DNA from: Flexivirga aerilata
GTDB lineage: Bacteria > Actinomycetota > Actinomycetes > Actinomycetales > Dermatophilaceae
Direction of reading: 5' to 3'
Assembly (NCBI RefSeq): GCF_013002715.1
Contig: NZ_JABENB010000002.1
Location: 558,001-622,000 of the forward strand
DNA: 64,000 nt
The translations under genes and the position numbers were made by a program. Shown here piece by piece: positions 1 through 8,346 of the stretch. How positions within the stretch are numbered: position 1 is the stretch's first letter; the number at the start of each line of letters is the position of its first letter. The notes under the pieces were generated by a model. That model saw only the letters and a list, made by a program, of their open reading frames with translations, was not told the DNA's origin and did not search any database.

Positions 1-1118
<1,118 letters not shown>

Positions 1119-1889
1119 GTGTCCGAGGCGTTTTCGGGTCCGGCGGCGCGCACGCGGTCGTTCACCCGCCGTGGTGGGCGCATGCCTCCCCGGCATCATC
1201 GCGCGCTCGCCGAGCACGGCTCGTCATACCTGATCGATGTGCCGATGCTGGGGGAGGGCACGCTGGTCGACCCGGCCTACCGGCTCGACGTGGCGGAGGC
1301 GTTCGGCAGGTCGGCGCCGCTGGTCGTCGAGATCGGCTCGGGCGGGGGTGACTGCGTCGTACACGCGGCGCAGGAGCATCCGGAGCTCGACTTCCTCGCC
1401 GTCGAGGTATGGCGCCCGGGCGTCGCGCAGACGATCGCCAAGGCGGTGCACGAGGACGTGCGCAACGTCCGGCTGATCTGTGCGGACGCGGCGCAGGCCC
1501 TGCCGGCGATGCTCGGCGACGGCAGCGTGCGTGAGTTGTGGACGTTCTTCCCCGACCCGTGGCCCAAGACCAAGCATCACAAGCGCCGGCTGGTGCAGCC
1601 CGAGTTTGCTGACAGGGTCGCCGCACTCCTTGAGCCGCAAGGTGTTTGGCGGCTTGCGACCGACTGGTCCGATTACGCCTGGCAGATCCGCGACGTCGTC
1701 GAGGGCTGCCCTGCACTGCGCAATCCGCATGCCGGCCGGCTGGCCGACCCCGGCGACCCGGAGGTCGACCCGCGCGGTGACCACGGCGGCTTCGCACCTC
1801 GCTTCGACGGCCGGGTGCTCACGCGCTTCGAGCGCAAGGGTTTGCGGGTGGGGCGCGTGGTGCGCGACGTCGAGGCAATTCGCGACTGA
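1119..1889 (+). CDS. trmB: tRNA (guanine-N7-)-methyltransferase TrmB
   Basis: This 256-residue SAM-dependent enzyme methylates G46 in the variable loop of tRNAs. The SAM-binding motif EIGSGGG is at residues 71-77, and the family signature FFPDPWPKTKHHKRR lies at about 143-157. The GTG start abuts the lepA stop codon. It gives an arginine-rich N-terminal tail of about 25 residues before the RHHRALAEHG element, as is usual for actinobacterial TrmB. A shorter start is possible, but no better ribosome-binding site is seen. Confidence 0.95.
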   Translation: MSEAFSGPAARTRSFTRRGGRMPPRHHRALAEHGSSYLIDVPMLGEGTLVDPAYRLDVAEAFGRSAPLVVEIGSGGGDCVVHAAQEHPELDFLAVEVWRPGVAQTIAKAVHEDVRNVRLICADAAQALPAMLGDGSVRELWTFFPDPWPKTKHHKRRLVQPEFADRVAALLEPQGVWRLATDWSDYAWQIRDVVEGCPALRNPHAGRLADPGDPEVDPRGDHGGFAPRFDGRVLTRFERKGLRVGRVVRDVEAIRD

Positions 1890-1904
1890 GGGTCGCGGCC
1901 GGCG

Positions 1905-1920
1905 GTTACTCATGAGTAAC
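1905..1920. promoter_or_regulatory. Perfect 16-bp palindrome, probable operator
   Basis: GTTACTCATGAGTAAC is identical to its own reverse complement. It partly overlaps a -10-like hexamer TAACAT (1917-1922) placed 6 nt before the next start codon, so a protein bound here would block the promoter of the downstream hotdog-fold gene. The symmetry fits a TetR- or GntR-type dimer; the regulator is not identified in this window. Confidence 0.6.
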
Positions 1921-1928
1921 ATGCCGGC

Positions 1929-2399
1929 ATGACCTCGACCTACCAGCTCTACCGGCGACTGTCGGCCCGCCCGCTCGGCAAGCAGGTGTTCGGCATCGGC
2001 TTCATGCTGCGCGCGCCCTACTTCTCCACCGTGCAGCCGCAGGTGCTCGAGATGGCACCGAACCGCGCGGTCGTGCGGATCCGCAAATGGTGGGGCGTGC
2101 ACAACCACATCGGCACGATCCACGCGATCGCGGTCGCCAACGGCATGGAGGCGGCGATGGGTCTGCTGGCCGAGGCGACGGTCAAGCCCGGAACTCGCTG
2201 GATTCCCAAGGGAATCGAGCTGCACTACCTCGCCAAGGTGACCAGTGCCGTCGAGTGCATCGCCGAGACCGACCCGGTCGACTGGGACAAGCCGCGTCCG
2301 CACGAGGTCACGGTGCGCCTCACCGGTCGTCTCGGGGACGGGACCGAGGTGGTCACCGGCCACATCCCGATCTGGGTCACCGACAACCCGCGCGGCTGA
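1929..2399 (+). CDS. DUF4442 hotdog-fold protein (thioesterase-like)
   Basis: This 156-residue protein matches my knowledge of the DUF4442 family, a hotdog-fold group related to PaaI-type acyl-CoA thioesterases. Seen are the RIRKWWGVHNHIGTIHAIA segment around residue 50, which resembles the N-H-x-G-T-x-H-A pattern of the family, and the TRWIPKGIELHYLAK strand. No signal peptide is present. Its own substrate is unknown; an acyl-thioester is the reasonable guess. The ATG sits 6 nt after a -10-like TAACAT with no Shine-Dalgarno sequence, suggesting a leaderless mRNA under control of the palindrome just upstream. Confidence 0.8.
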   Translation: MTSTYQLYRRLSARPLGKQVFGIGFMLRAPYFSTVQPQVLEMAPNRAVVRIRKWWGVHNHIGTIHAIAVANGMEAAMGLLAEATVKPGTRWIPKGIELHYLAKVTSAVECIAETDPVDWDKPRPHEVTVRLTGRLGDGTEVVTGHIPIWVTDNPRG

Positions 2400-2460
2400 G
2401 CCGGTATGGCGGGCGCCCGGCTTCCGGTCGGGCTCGTTGTCGGGCGGTCGGGTCAGGGAC

Positions 2461-2573
2461 GGTCGGCTCGGTCGGGTCTGGAGCGGTCGGCTCGGTCGGG
2501 TCTGGGGCGGTCTGGCCGGGACGGCTCTGGTCAGGGAGGCTTTGGTCAGGGCGGCTCGGGTCAGGGCGGCTCG
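2461..2573. repeat. G-rich tandem repeats in a convergent gene gap
   Basis: Two adjacent 24-bp copies (2461-2484, 2485-2508) differ at one base. They are followed by three 15-bp units of the type GGTCAGGGCGGCTCG (2529-2573). The array fills the gap between the hotdog gene and the LysR gene read from the other strand. It is strongly G-biased on this strand. I see no gene in it. Confidence 0.75.
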
Positions 2574-2592
2574 GGTCAGCGGCGGGCTCTGG

Positions 2593-3477
2593 TCAGGGGC
2601 GGCTCGCGACGGCGAGCAGGTCGGCTGCGGCCCCACCGAGCCGCCGGGGCCCGGTCCAGACCGCGCGCAGCGGGCGCCGCAGGTCGAGCCCGGCGACCGG
2701 CACCTCGCACAGTGATCCGGCGGCCAGCGCGTCGTCCACCGCCAGCCGGCTGAGCACGGCGGGCGCACCACCGGAGGCGACACTGACCCGCACGGCGGCA
2801 TTGCTGGGCAGCTCCATCGCCGGTTGCACCGGCCGGCCGAGGGCCTGGTCGAGCGCGACGCGGGTGCCCGACCCGGATTCCCTTGTCACCAAAGGGGTTT
2901 CGCTCAGCTCGTCGGCCGTCACCGGTCGCGAGCGCGTGCTCCACGGGTGGTCGGGTGAACAGACCAGCACGAGCTCGTCCTCGGCCACCACCAGATGGTG
3001 CACACCGCCCGGCGGGCGCGGGCCCTCCACGAAGCCGACGTCGCACCGGCCGGCGAGGAGGGTGTCGACGACTTCCTGGCTGTTGTGCACCTGCACCATC
3101 ACCCGCACCTCCGGGCGGCGGGCGCGGAAGAGCGCGAGCCACGCGGGCAGCAGGTGCTCGGCCACCGTCTGACTCGCCGCGACCACGATCGTCTCGGTGC
3201 CGTCGGCGGCCAATGACCGTGCTCCGTCGACCACCTCGCGGGCCGCGTCCATCACCGTGCGCGACCAGTCGACCACGAGCAGTCCTGCCGGGGTGAGGCT
3301 CGAGCCGTGCGTCGAGCGATGCAGCAGGGACACCCCGAGGTGGCGCTCGAGCCGGGCGATCGAGCGACTGGCGTTGGGCTGCGCCATACCGGTTGCGCGG
3401 GCGCCGGCCGACAGGCTGCCGTGGTCGGCGACGGCCACGAGCAGTTCGAGTGCGCTGAGGTCCGGCCACGTGCTCAT
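2593..3477 (-). CDS. LysR-family transcriptional regulator
   Basis: This is a 294-residue regulator with an N-terminal winged helix-turn-helix (residues about 5-62, including ATGMAQPNASRSIARLERHL) and a C-terminal periplasmic-binding-like effector domain. It begins at an ATG that gives the usual MSTWPDLSALELLVAV start; a GTG two codons upstream is the alternative. It is divergent from the YeiH-type transporter, with only about 30-70 bp between starts. This is the classic LysR arrangement, so it most likely activates that transporter and represses itself. The effector is not evident. Confidence 0.9.
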   Translation of the reverse strand: MSTWPDLSALELLVAVADHGSLSAGARATGMAQPNASRSIARLERHLGVSLLHRSTHGSSLTPAGLLVVDWSRTVMDAAREVVDGARSLAADGTETIVVAASQTVAEHLLPAWLALFRARRPEVRVMVQVHNSQEVVDTLLAGRCDVGFVEGPRPPGGVHHLVVAEDELVLVCSPDHPWSTRSRPVTADELSETPLVTRESGSGTRVALDQALGRPVQPAMELPSNAAVRVSVASGGAPAVLSRLAVDDALAAGSLCEVPVAGLDLRRPLRAVWTGPRRLGGAAADLLAVASRP

Positions 3478-3549
3478 ATGCACAGGATATATCGGTATGG
3501 GAAAGCAATGTCTACCGGTCGGCGGCGCCACGGATCGATGCTGTTCGGT

Positions 3550-4632
3550 ATGACGAGTGCAGAGGGGCATGCGGCGGGTCATGCGGGGCGGGGCGGCGCC
3601 GCGGAGTTCGACGGCGCGCGGGTGCTGCGGGCGCTCGGACCGCTGCTGCCCGGCCTGCCGATCACGGTCGTGATCGCTTGTGGCGCAACGCTGCTCGGGC
3701 ATTTCTTCCCGGTCGTCGGTGGCCCGGTGTTCGGGATCCTGCTGGGGCTGCTGGCGGGCACGGCCGTGTCGTGGCTGCGTGACGGCCAGGTCGCCGTCGG
3801 CGCCAGGTTCGCCGGGCGAGCGGTGCTGCAGGCGTCGGTCGTCGTGCTCGGCACCGGGCTGTCGCTCACGCAGGTGCTGGACGTCGGCGGCGGGTCGCTG
3901 CCGGTGATGTTCGGGACGCTGGCCGTCGCACTCGGGGGTGCCTACCTGCTCGGGAGGGTGTTGCGCATCAACACCGAACTCGCGACGTTGATCGGGGTCG
4001 GGACCGGCATCTGCGGTGCGTCGGCGATCGCGGCCGCTTCGGCCGTCATGCGGCCGAAGCAGAGCAACGTCGCCTACGCGATCGGCACGATCTTCACCTT
4101 CAACATCGCCGCGGTGCTGCTCTTCCCGCCGCTTGGGCACCTGCTCGGGCTGAGTGGTCATGCGTTCGGGTTGTGGAGCGGCACCGCGGTCAACGACACC
4201 TCGTCGGTGGTCGCCGCCGCCTACAGCTTCGGTGACGGTGCCGGTCCCTACGCGATCGTGGTGAAGCTGACCCGGTCGCTGATGATCATCCCGATCGTGA
4301 TGGTGCTCGCGGTGCTCACGGCCAAGCGGGAGGCCGCGGCGCAAGGGGAGCAGGTGCGCATCCCCGTGCGCAAGATCGTGCCCGGCTTCCTGCTCGGCTT
4401 CCTTGCCGCCGCTGCGCTCAACTCGGCCGGCGCGATCCCGGCGGGCTGGCACGACGGGCTGACCCTCCTCGGGACCTTCCTGATCACCGTGGCGCTGACC
4501 GGCATCGGCCTCGGCCTGCGGCCCACCCAGTTGCGGAACGCGGGGCACCGGCCGTTGCTGCTCGGTGCGCTGTTGTGGGTGTGCGTCGCGGTCACCAGCC
4601 TGGGCTTGCAGGCGGTGACCGGGACGATCTGA
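3550..4632 (+). CDS. YeiH/UPF0324 family membrane protein (putative sulfate exporter family)
   Basis: This very hydrophobic protein of about 360 residues and 9-10 membrane segments belongs to the YeiH/YadS (UPF0324) family. It contains the conserved GTGICGASAIAA and WSGTAVNDTSSVVAA motifs. The family is annotated as a putative sulfate exporter on thin evidence. In enterobacteria a LysR-type gene (yeiE) is also divergent from yeiH, matching the layout here. Start choice is uncertain: ATGs in frame lie at 3508, 3538 and 3550. The last leaves most room for the divergent promoter; the first has the better purine-rich stretch upstream. Confidence 0.88.
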   Translation: MTSAEGHAAGHAGRGGAAEFDGARVLRALGPLLPGLPITVVIACGATLLGHFFPVVGGPVFGILLGLLAGTAVSWLRDGQVAVGARFAGRAVLQASVVVLGTGLSLTQVLDVGGGSLPVMFGTLAVALGGAYLLGRVLRINTELATLIGVGTGICGASAIAAASAVMRPKQSNVAYAIGTIFTFNIAAVLLFPPLGHLLGLSGHAFGLWSGTAVNDTSSVVAAAYSFGDGAGPYAIVVKLTRSLMIIPIVMVLAVLTAKREAAAQGEQVRIPVRKIVPGFLLGFLAAAALNSAGAIPAGWHDGLTLLGTFLITVALTGIGLGLRPTQLRNAGHRPLLLGALLWVCVAVTSLGLQAVTGTI

Positions 4633-4662
4633 CCGGAGTGGGTGGCAGGGAGTGGGCGGTAG

Positions 4663-4706
4663 GCGCGGGTTGTGGTCGGGGGCGGCAGAGCGCGGGTTGT
4701 GGTCGG
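4663..4706. repeat. 17-bp direct repeat in a convergent gap
   Basis: GCGCGGGTTGTGGTCGG occurs at 4663-4679 and 4690-4706, inside the G-rich 138-bp gap between the YeiH gene and the kinase gene read from the other strand. No gene or convincing hairpin terminator was seen in the gap. Confidence 0.6.
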
Positions 4707-4770
4707 AGGGTGACAGGGCACGGGTGGTGCGAGGCGGGTAGTAGTCGCGGCTGGCCCTGGCGCCGGCTGG

Positions 4771-5889
4771 TCAGGTGGAGGTGCGGCCGGCCGGGGTTGG
4801 GCGAGAGTGTGCGCGAATTGCGGCCAGGGAGGCCGTGATTCGCCTATGCGAGGCCGCGCTGACGTCGTATCCGGCGGCGCGCAGACTCATGACGACGGCT
4901 CCCGTCATACCGTCGGCGACCGGGGTGAGTCCGGTCCAGCCGTGTTCGGTGAGCAGTGCCGAAAGTCGGTCCCGCAGTGCTTGCTGGTGGAAGAGCACGC
5001 TGCCGCCGACGACGAGTGCGGCCGGGTCCGGCGGTGCTCCGAGCGCGATCACCGTGCGCGCAAGTCCGGTGGCCGCCTCGTCGACGATGCGACGGGCGGT
5101 GTCGTCAGTTTCGCTGTGGGCGAAGGCAATCGGCGCGAACGTGGCGATGCCCGGCGCGCCGATTCGGTAGGTCGCGGTGACGAGCGCCTGCGCCGTCGCC
5201 TCGCGATCGGTGAGGTCGGTCGGCTGCCCGATGCCGGCCAGGACGGCGGTGGTCATGGACGTCGGCGCGCCGAAGCCGTCGATGTGGGCGGTGACTGCCC
5301 GCAGCACCCGGCGGGCGATCCAGAAGCCCGAGCCGACGTCACCGAGCAGCCAGCCGCGGCCGTCGACGGTGCGGGCCACCGCGCCGTCACGGACCGCTAC
5401 GGCCGCCGCGCCGGTGCCGGACACCAGCGCGGCACCGTCCAGCTGATGGGTGCCGCTGGCGAAGATCGCCTCCAGGTCGCCGGCGATGGTGAGCTCGGCG
5501 GTCACGCCGAGGCGGGCGAGACCGCCCTCGACGCCGGGTGCCGCGGTGCGCGAGCCGGCCATCGCGGCGAGTGCGAAACCGACCTGCACCGGCTCCGCGC
5601 CGGCCTGCGACAGCGCCTCATCCGCAGCCGAATACATAGCATCGGCAACGGCATTCGCGCCGACCGCCGTCGGGTTGCCGGAGCCGGCGACGCCATAGCC
5701 GAAGCTTCGGCCGTCGCTGTCGTGCACGACCGCCCGGGTCGAGGTGCCGCCGGCGTCGATGGTGAGGAAGAGCGTGGTGTCCGGTCGGGCGTCCTCGGGC
5801 GCGTGGTCGCCGGGCGATGCCGTGCGGGTGGGGGACGGCGTGCGGGCAGGTGACGGCTGGCCGGCCTGCGCTGTCTGGCGGTCGGCCAT
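4771..5889 (-). CDS. BadF/BcrA-type ATPase, N-acetylglucosamine kinase-like
   Basis: This 372-residue protein has the ASKHA sugar-kinase fold. The phosphate-1 motif DAGGTST is at about residues 45-51, followed by SGTGAAAVAV, GDVGSGFWIA and a late VVGGSVLF (adenosine-type) motif. These match the BadF/BadG/BcrA/BcrD ATPase family, whose stand-alone members include N-acetylglucosamine kinases. Before the catalytic domain there is an unusual Pro/Thr/Ser-rich tail of about 36 residues. The ATG at 5889 is preceded by a good GAAGGAG ribosome-binding site. No amino-sugar genes lie nearby, so the substrate is an inference from family. Confidence 0.85.
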   Translation of the reverse strand: MADRQTAQAGQPSPARTPSPTRTASPGDHAPEDARPDTTLFLTIDAGGTSTRAVVHDSDGRSFGYGVAGSGNPTAVGANAVADAMYSAADEALSQAGAEPVQVGFALAAMAGSRTAAPGVEGGLARLGVTAELTIAGDLEAIFASGTHQLDGAALVSGTGAAAVAVRDGAVARTVDGRGWLLGDVGSGFWIARRVLRAVTAHIDGFGAPTSMTTAVLAGIGQPTDLTDREATAQALVTATYRIGAPGIATFAPIAFAHSETDDTARRIVDEAATGLARTVIALGAPPDPAALVVGGSVLFHQQALRDRLSALLTEHGWTGLTPVADGMTGAVVMSLRAAGYDVSAASHRRITASLAAIRAHSRPTPAGRTST

Positions 5890-6177
5890 GGTGCTCCTTC
5901 GGCGGTTGGTCGGTGGCGGCTCCGATGTTTGCACACGTCCCGCTGCGCGGGGTGGTGGACGTGCGGGTTGCGGGTGCACCGTGGCGCGGGGCGAGGGACC
6001 GCCTTCGCGGCCTCACTCCGCTTCGCTCCGCTAGCGCTCCGCTTCGCTTCATAGGGCCGCTCACGCGGCCCCTCGCCCCGCTCGGTGATCTCGCTGCTCA
6101 CCTGATCGTGCTCCGTCCGCAACCTGGCGGCTGGGGTTCCGTTGGCGCTGGTGGAGTAGGACACGAGCAGCCCCTGA
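5890..6177. other. Non-coding stretch upstream of the kinase and HNH genes
   Basis: No gene is supported here. The stretch holds repetitive CGCTTCGCTCCG-like sequence (about 6000-6050) and a short perfect hairpin, GGGCCGC / GCGGCCC with a 4-nt loop, at 6054-6071. It leads into the left flank of the DUF222/HNH island. Confidence 0.5.
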
Positions 6178-6230
6178 TGGTGGTCGAGTAGGGCGGAGGA
6201 GCGAAGCGGGGGGAGCCCGTATCGAGACCA
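6178..6230. repeat. Left inverted flank of the DUF222/HNH island
   Basis: Read on the minus strand this begins GTGGTCTCGATACGGG and ends CCTACTCGACCACC. The same start (TCTCGATACGG) and end (CCTACTCGA) recur on the plus strand after the HNH gene at 8151-8190. The two flanks therefore point outward from the gene. Such TCTCGATACG...TACTCGA elements commonly border DUF222/HNH genes in Micrococcales; this is from memory. Confidence 0.65.
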
Positions 6231-6340
6231 CCCACCCCACCACGCAACACCATCCCACCGGCCACTGACAACCCTGTCGAATCTCACGAATCGCACTGGA
6301 AACAGACCGGATTCATCGCGTTCAACCCTTCCCACCCGAT

Positions 6341-6356
6341 TCGAACAGGTGTATGG
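6341..6356 (+). promoter_or_regulatory. LexA (SOS) box-like site upstream of the HNH gene
   Basis: TCGAACAGGTGTATGG has a perfect first half of the actinobacterial SOS box (TCGAAC-N4-GTTCGA) but only three of six matches in the second half. It ends 7 nt before the ATG. M. tuberculosis 13E12-type DUF222 genes are known members of the LexA regulon, so control by DNA damage is plausible though the site is degenerate. Confidence 0.4.
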
Positions 6357-6363
6357 TTGTGGT

Positions 6364-8139
6364 ATGTCGCACCTGCAGCAGACCCTCACCGATCAGGTGA
6401 TCGCCGCTGCCACCACGAGCGAACTCCTGGAGGCGGCGCAGACGCTGCTGCGCGCAGCGTTCGACAAGACCCGCGACGACGCCGACCGCGGACGGGGCGA
6501 GGGGTCGGGTCTCTCAGACGACCAGCTGCTCGATCAGGTGCTCGCGACGCAGCAGGTGCAGAACTCTGCCTGGGCGACCCAAACCCTGCGGCTGGAGCAA
6601 CTCGCGCAGCGTGAATACGACAAGCACCCGCACGACCCGGATATGTGGACGCCGTTGGAGGTGGGTGCCCGGTTGGGGTGGACCGACCGGCAAACCAGTC
6701 TGCGACTGACCCAGGCGGTTGAGAGTGTGCGTCACACGCCGCTGCTGCTCGACCGGGCCGGGACTGGGGAGTTGGAGGGACGGAAGGTGGTCGCGGTCAG
6801 CGACGCCCTCGCCGATGCGGCCGGCGCGTTGGACACGCCCGGCGAGTCGACGAAGGTCGCAGACGCGATCGAGGCCGACATCCTCGCCAGTGACCCGGAA
6901 GCATCCACATCGACCAAACTGCGGCGGCGCACCCAACGCCTCTTGGTGCAGCACGCACCCATCGCAGCCTCCCAAGCGGCAACGGCACGGCGGCGGGACT
7001 GCACGAACGTGACCGTCGAACCCCATTGGGAGCCGGGCATGTCCACCCTCACCGCCGTGCTCCCCTCCCTTGACGCCGCGAAACTCATGGCCGCGGTCAA
7101 CACCCACGCCCGCCTGCTGCACGACTCGACTACTGACAGCAAGAGCCTCGGGGAATGCCGCGTCGACGCCCTGACCGACCTGCTGCTGTCGAACGCGCAC
7201 GTGACGACCGAATTGGTGCTGCATGTCCCGTTCCACCCGGACACCGCCCGGTCCACCAACACGAGCCCGGGAAACGGCACTGGCGTTGGCGGGGCCGAAG
7301 CGCCTGGCCGCCACGGGGCGACGGGCACAGGCGACGCGACGGGCACGGGTGAGACGACCGGCCCAAGTAACGCGACGAGCACGAGCGACGCATCGGGCAC
7401 GGGCACGGGCGGTGGGGTCGGTGTGCTGGACCGGTCGAGCCTCATTGACGACGCAGCAGCAACCGGCGCGACACCCGGGGCCGTCGGCGCGTGGACGGCG
7501 AAGGTGCGACCGCCCGGTCCGCCGAAGGTCATCCTCCCCGTCAACCGGAGGGTCCTCGACCTCGGCAGCTACCGACCGATCAGTGAGGCCGAACGCCAAC
7601 TCCAAGCGATGTTGTACGAAGCCGCACTCCGCACTGGCACCCGACCACCGCCCGAGCAGATCCGCTCCCAGCAGTTCACACCCAGTGAAGATCCCGCTCC
7701 CGCCGCGGACCCGGTGCGTTACCGCCTCGGCGACGTCCAGGTGCCCGGCGTCGGCGTCATCCCCGCCGGCGTGATCCGGGAACTGTCCGGCCTACTTGGA
7801 GCGAAGTTCACCCGCGCCCTGGTGAATGCGGAAACCGGGACCGTTGCCGAAACCGGCTGCGAGACCTACACCCCGGGCGCCCGGTTGGCGCGGTTCGTGC
7901 GCGCCCGCGACCAGCACTGCCGGTTCCCCGGCTGCACCCGACCCGCGAAGCTCACCGACCTCGACCACGTCACCGCCTACCCGGATGGTCCGACCGCGGC
8001 CCACAACCTGCAGTGCCTGTGCCGGCATCACCACCGTGCCAAGCACGAAGCCGGCTGGACCGTGTCCATGACAACTGATGGCGTGTGCGCTTGGACCAGC
8101 CCCGCCGGACACACCTACACCACCCAACCCGCCGACTAA
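6364..8139 (+). CDS. DUF222 domain-containing HNH endonuclease (13E12 repeat family)
   Basis: This protein of about 591 residues has an N-terminal DUF222 region and a C-terminal HNH nuclease domain. The HNH part runs from Cys519 (CRFPGCTRPAK) through LDHVTAYPDG to CLCRHHHRAKH near residue 560, with the Cys pairs and His residues expected of an active nuclease. Between them, residues about 300-352 form a Thr/Gly/Ser low-complexity linker (runs such as ATGTGETTGPSNATS). An alternative GTG start is at 6349. The family is multicopy and accessory in actinobacteria, and its function is unsettled. The gene is flanked by outward inverted repeats and has no operon partner. Its body lacks the GTATGNC heptamer common elsewhere in the window, which is compatible with transfer. 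Confidence 0.9.
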   Translation: MSHLQQTLTDQVIAAATTSELLEAAQTLLRAAFDKTRDDADRGRGEGSGLSDDQLLDQVLATQQVQNSAWATQTLRLEQLAQREYDKHPHDPDMWTPLEVGARLGWTDRQTSLRLTQAVESVRHTPLLLDRAGTGELEGRKVVAVSDALADAAGALDTPGESTKVADAIEADILASDPEASTSTKLRRRTQRLLVQHAPIAASQAATARRRDCTNVTVEPHWEPGMSTLTAVLPSLDAAKLMAAVNTHARLLHDSTTDSKSLGECRVDALTDLLLSNAHVTTELVLHVPFHPDTARSTNTSPGNGTGVGGAEAPGRHGATGTGDATGTGETTGPSNATSTSDASGTGTGGGVGVLDRSSLIDDAAATGATPGAVGAWTAKVRPPGPPKVILPVNRRVLDLGSYRPISEAERQLQAMLYEAALRTGTRPPPEQIRSQQFTPSEDPAPAADPVRYRLGDVQVPGVGVIPAGVIRELSGLLGAKFTRALVNAETGTVAETGCETYTPGARLARFVRARDQHCRFPGCTRPAKLTDLDHVTAYPDGPTAAHNLQCLCRHHHRAKHEAGWTVSMTTDGVCAWTSPAGHTYTTQPAD

Positions 8140-8150
8140 GACACAGCTGA

Positions 8151-8273
8151 TCTCGATACGGCCTCGCATAGCGGCTCGTCCTACTCGATCAGCGTGAGCG
8201 AGGGCTCGGCCTACTCGATCAGCGTGAGGGAGGGCTCGGCCTACTCGAGCAGCGGGGCAAGCGGCGGCTCGGC
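8151..8273. repeat. Right flank of the HNH island with 30-bp tandem repeats
   Basis: TCTCGATACGG starts at 8151. It is followed by three tandem units beginning CTACTCGA: 8181-8210 and 8211-8240 (30 bp each, one mismatch), then a diverged 33-bp unit at 8241-8273. Each unit ends in GGCTCGGC. The block lies between the HNH stop and the hemW promoter. Confidence 0.75.
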
Positions 8274-8312
8274 CCCGACGGACTCCCGACGACCGTCACT
8301 CGAGCCGGCGCG

Positions 8313-8340
8313 TTGGCTGCCCACTCCGCGCCCGTAGGAT
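8313..8340 (+). promoter_or_regulatory. Putative hemW promoter
   Basis: TTGGCT (8313-8318) and TAGGAT (8335-8340) are separated by 16 bp, and the hemW GTG follows 6 nt later. This predicts transcription starting at the start codon, giving a leaderless mRNA. No Shine-Dalgarno sequence is present. Confidence 0.5.
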
Positions 8341-8346
8341 TGTGCG

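Noticed and set aside
2593..4548. Very long minus-strand frames opposite the YeiH gene and elsewhere (over 600 codons)
   Set aside because: Long spurious frames are expected in GC-rich DNA. Their translations are Arg/His/Asp-rich with no domains and they oppose clearly recognisable genes.
6364..8139. Group II intron or transposase
   Set aside because: The HNH domain alone could suggest an intron protein, but no reverse transcriptase or transposase motifs exist and the N-terminal part is DUF222.
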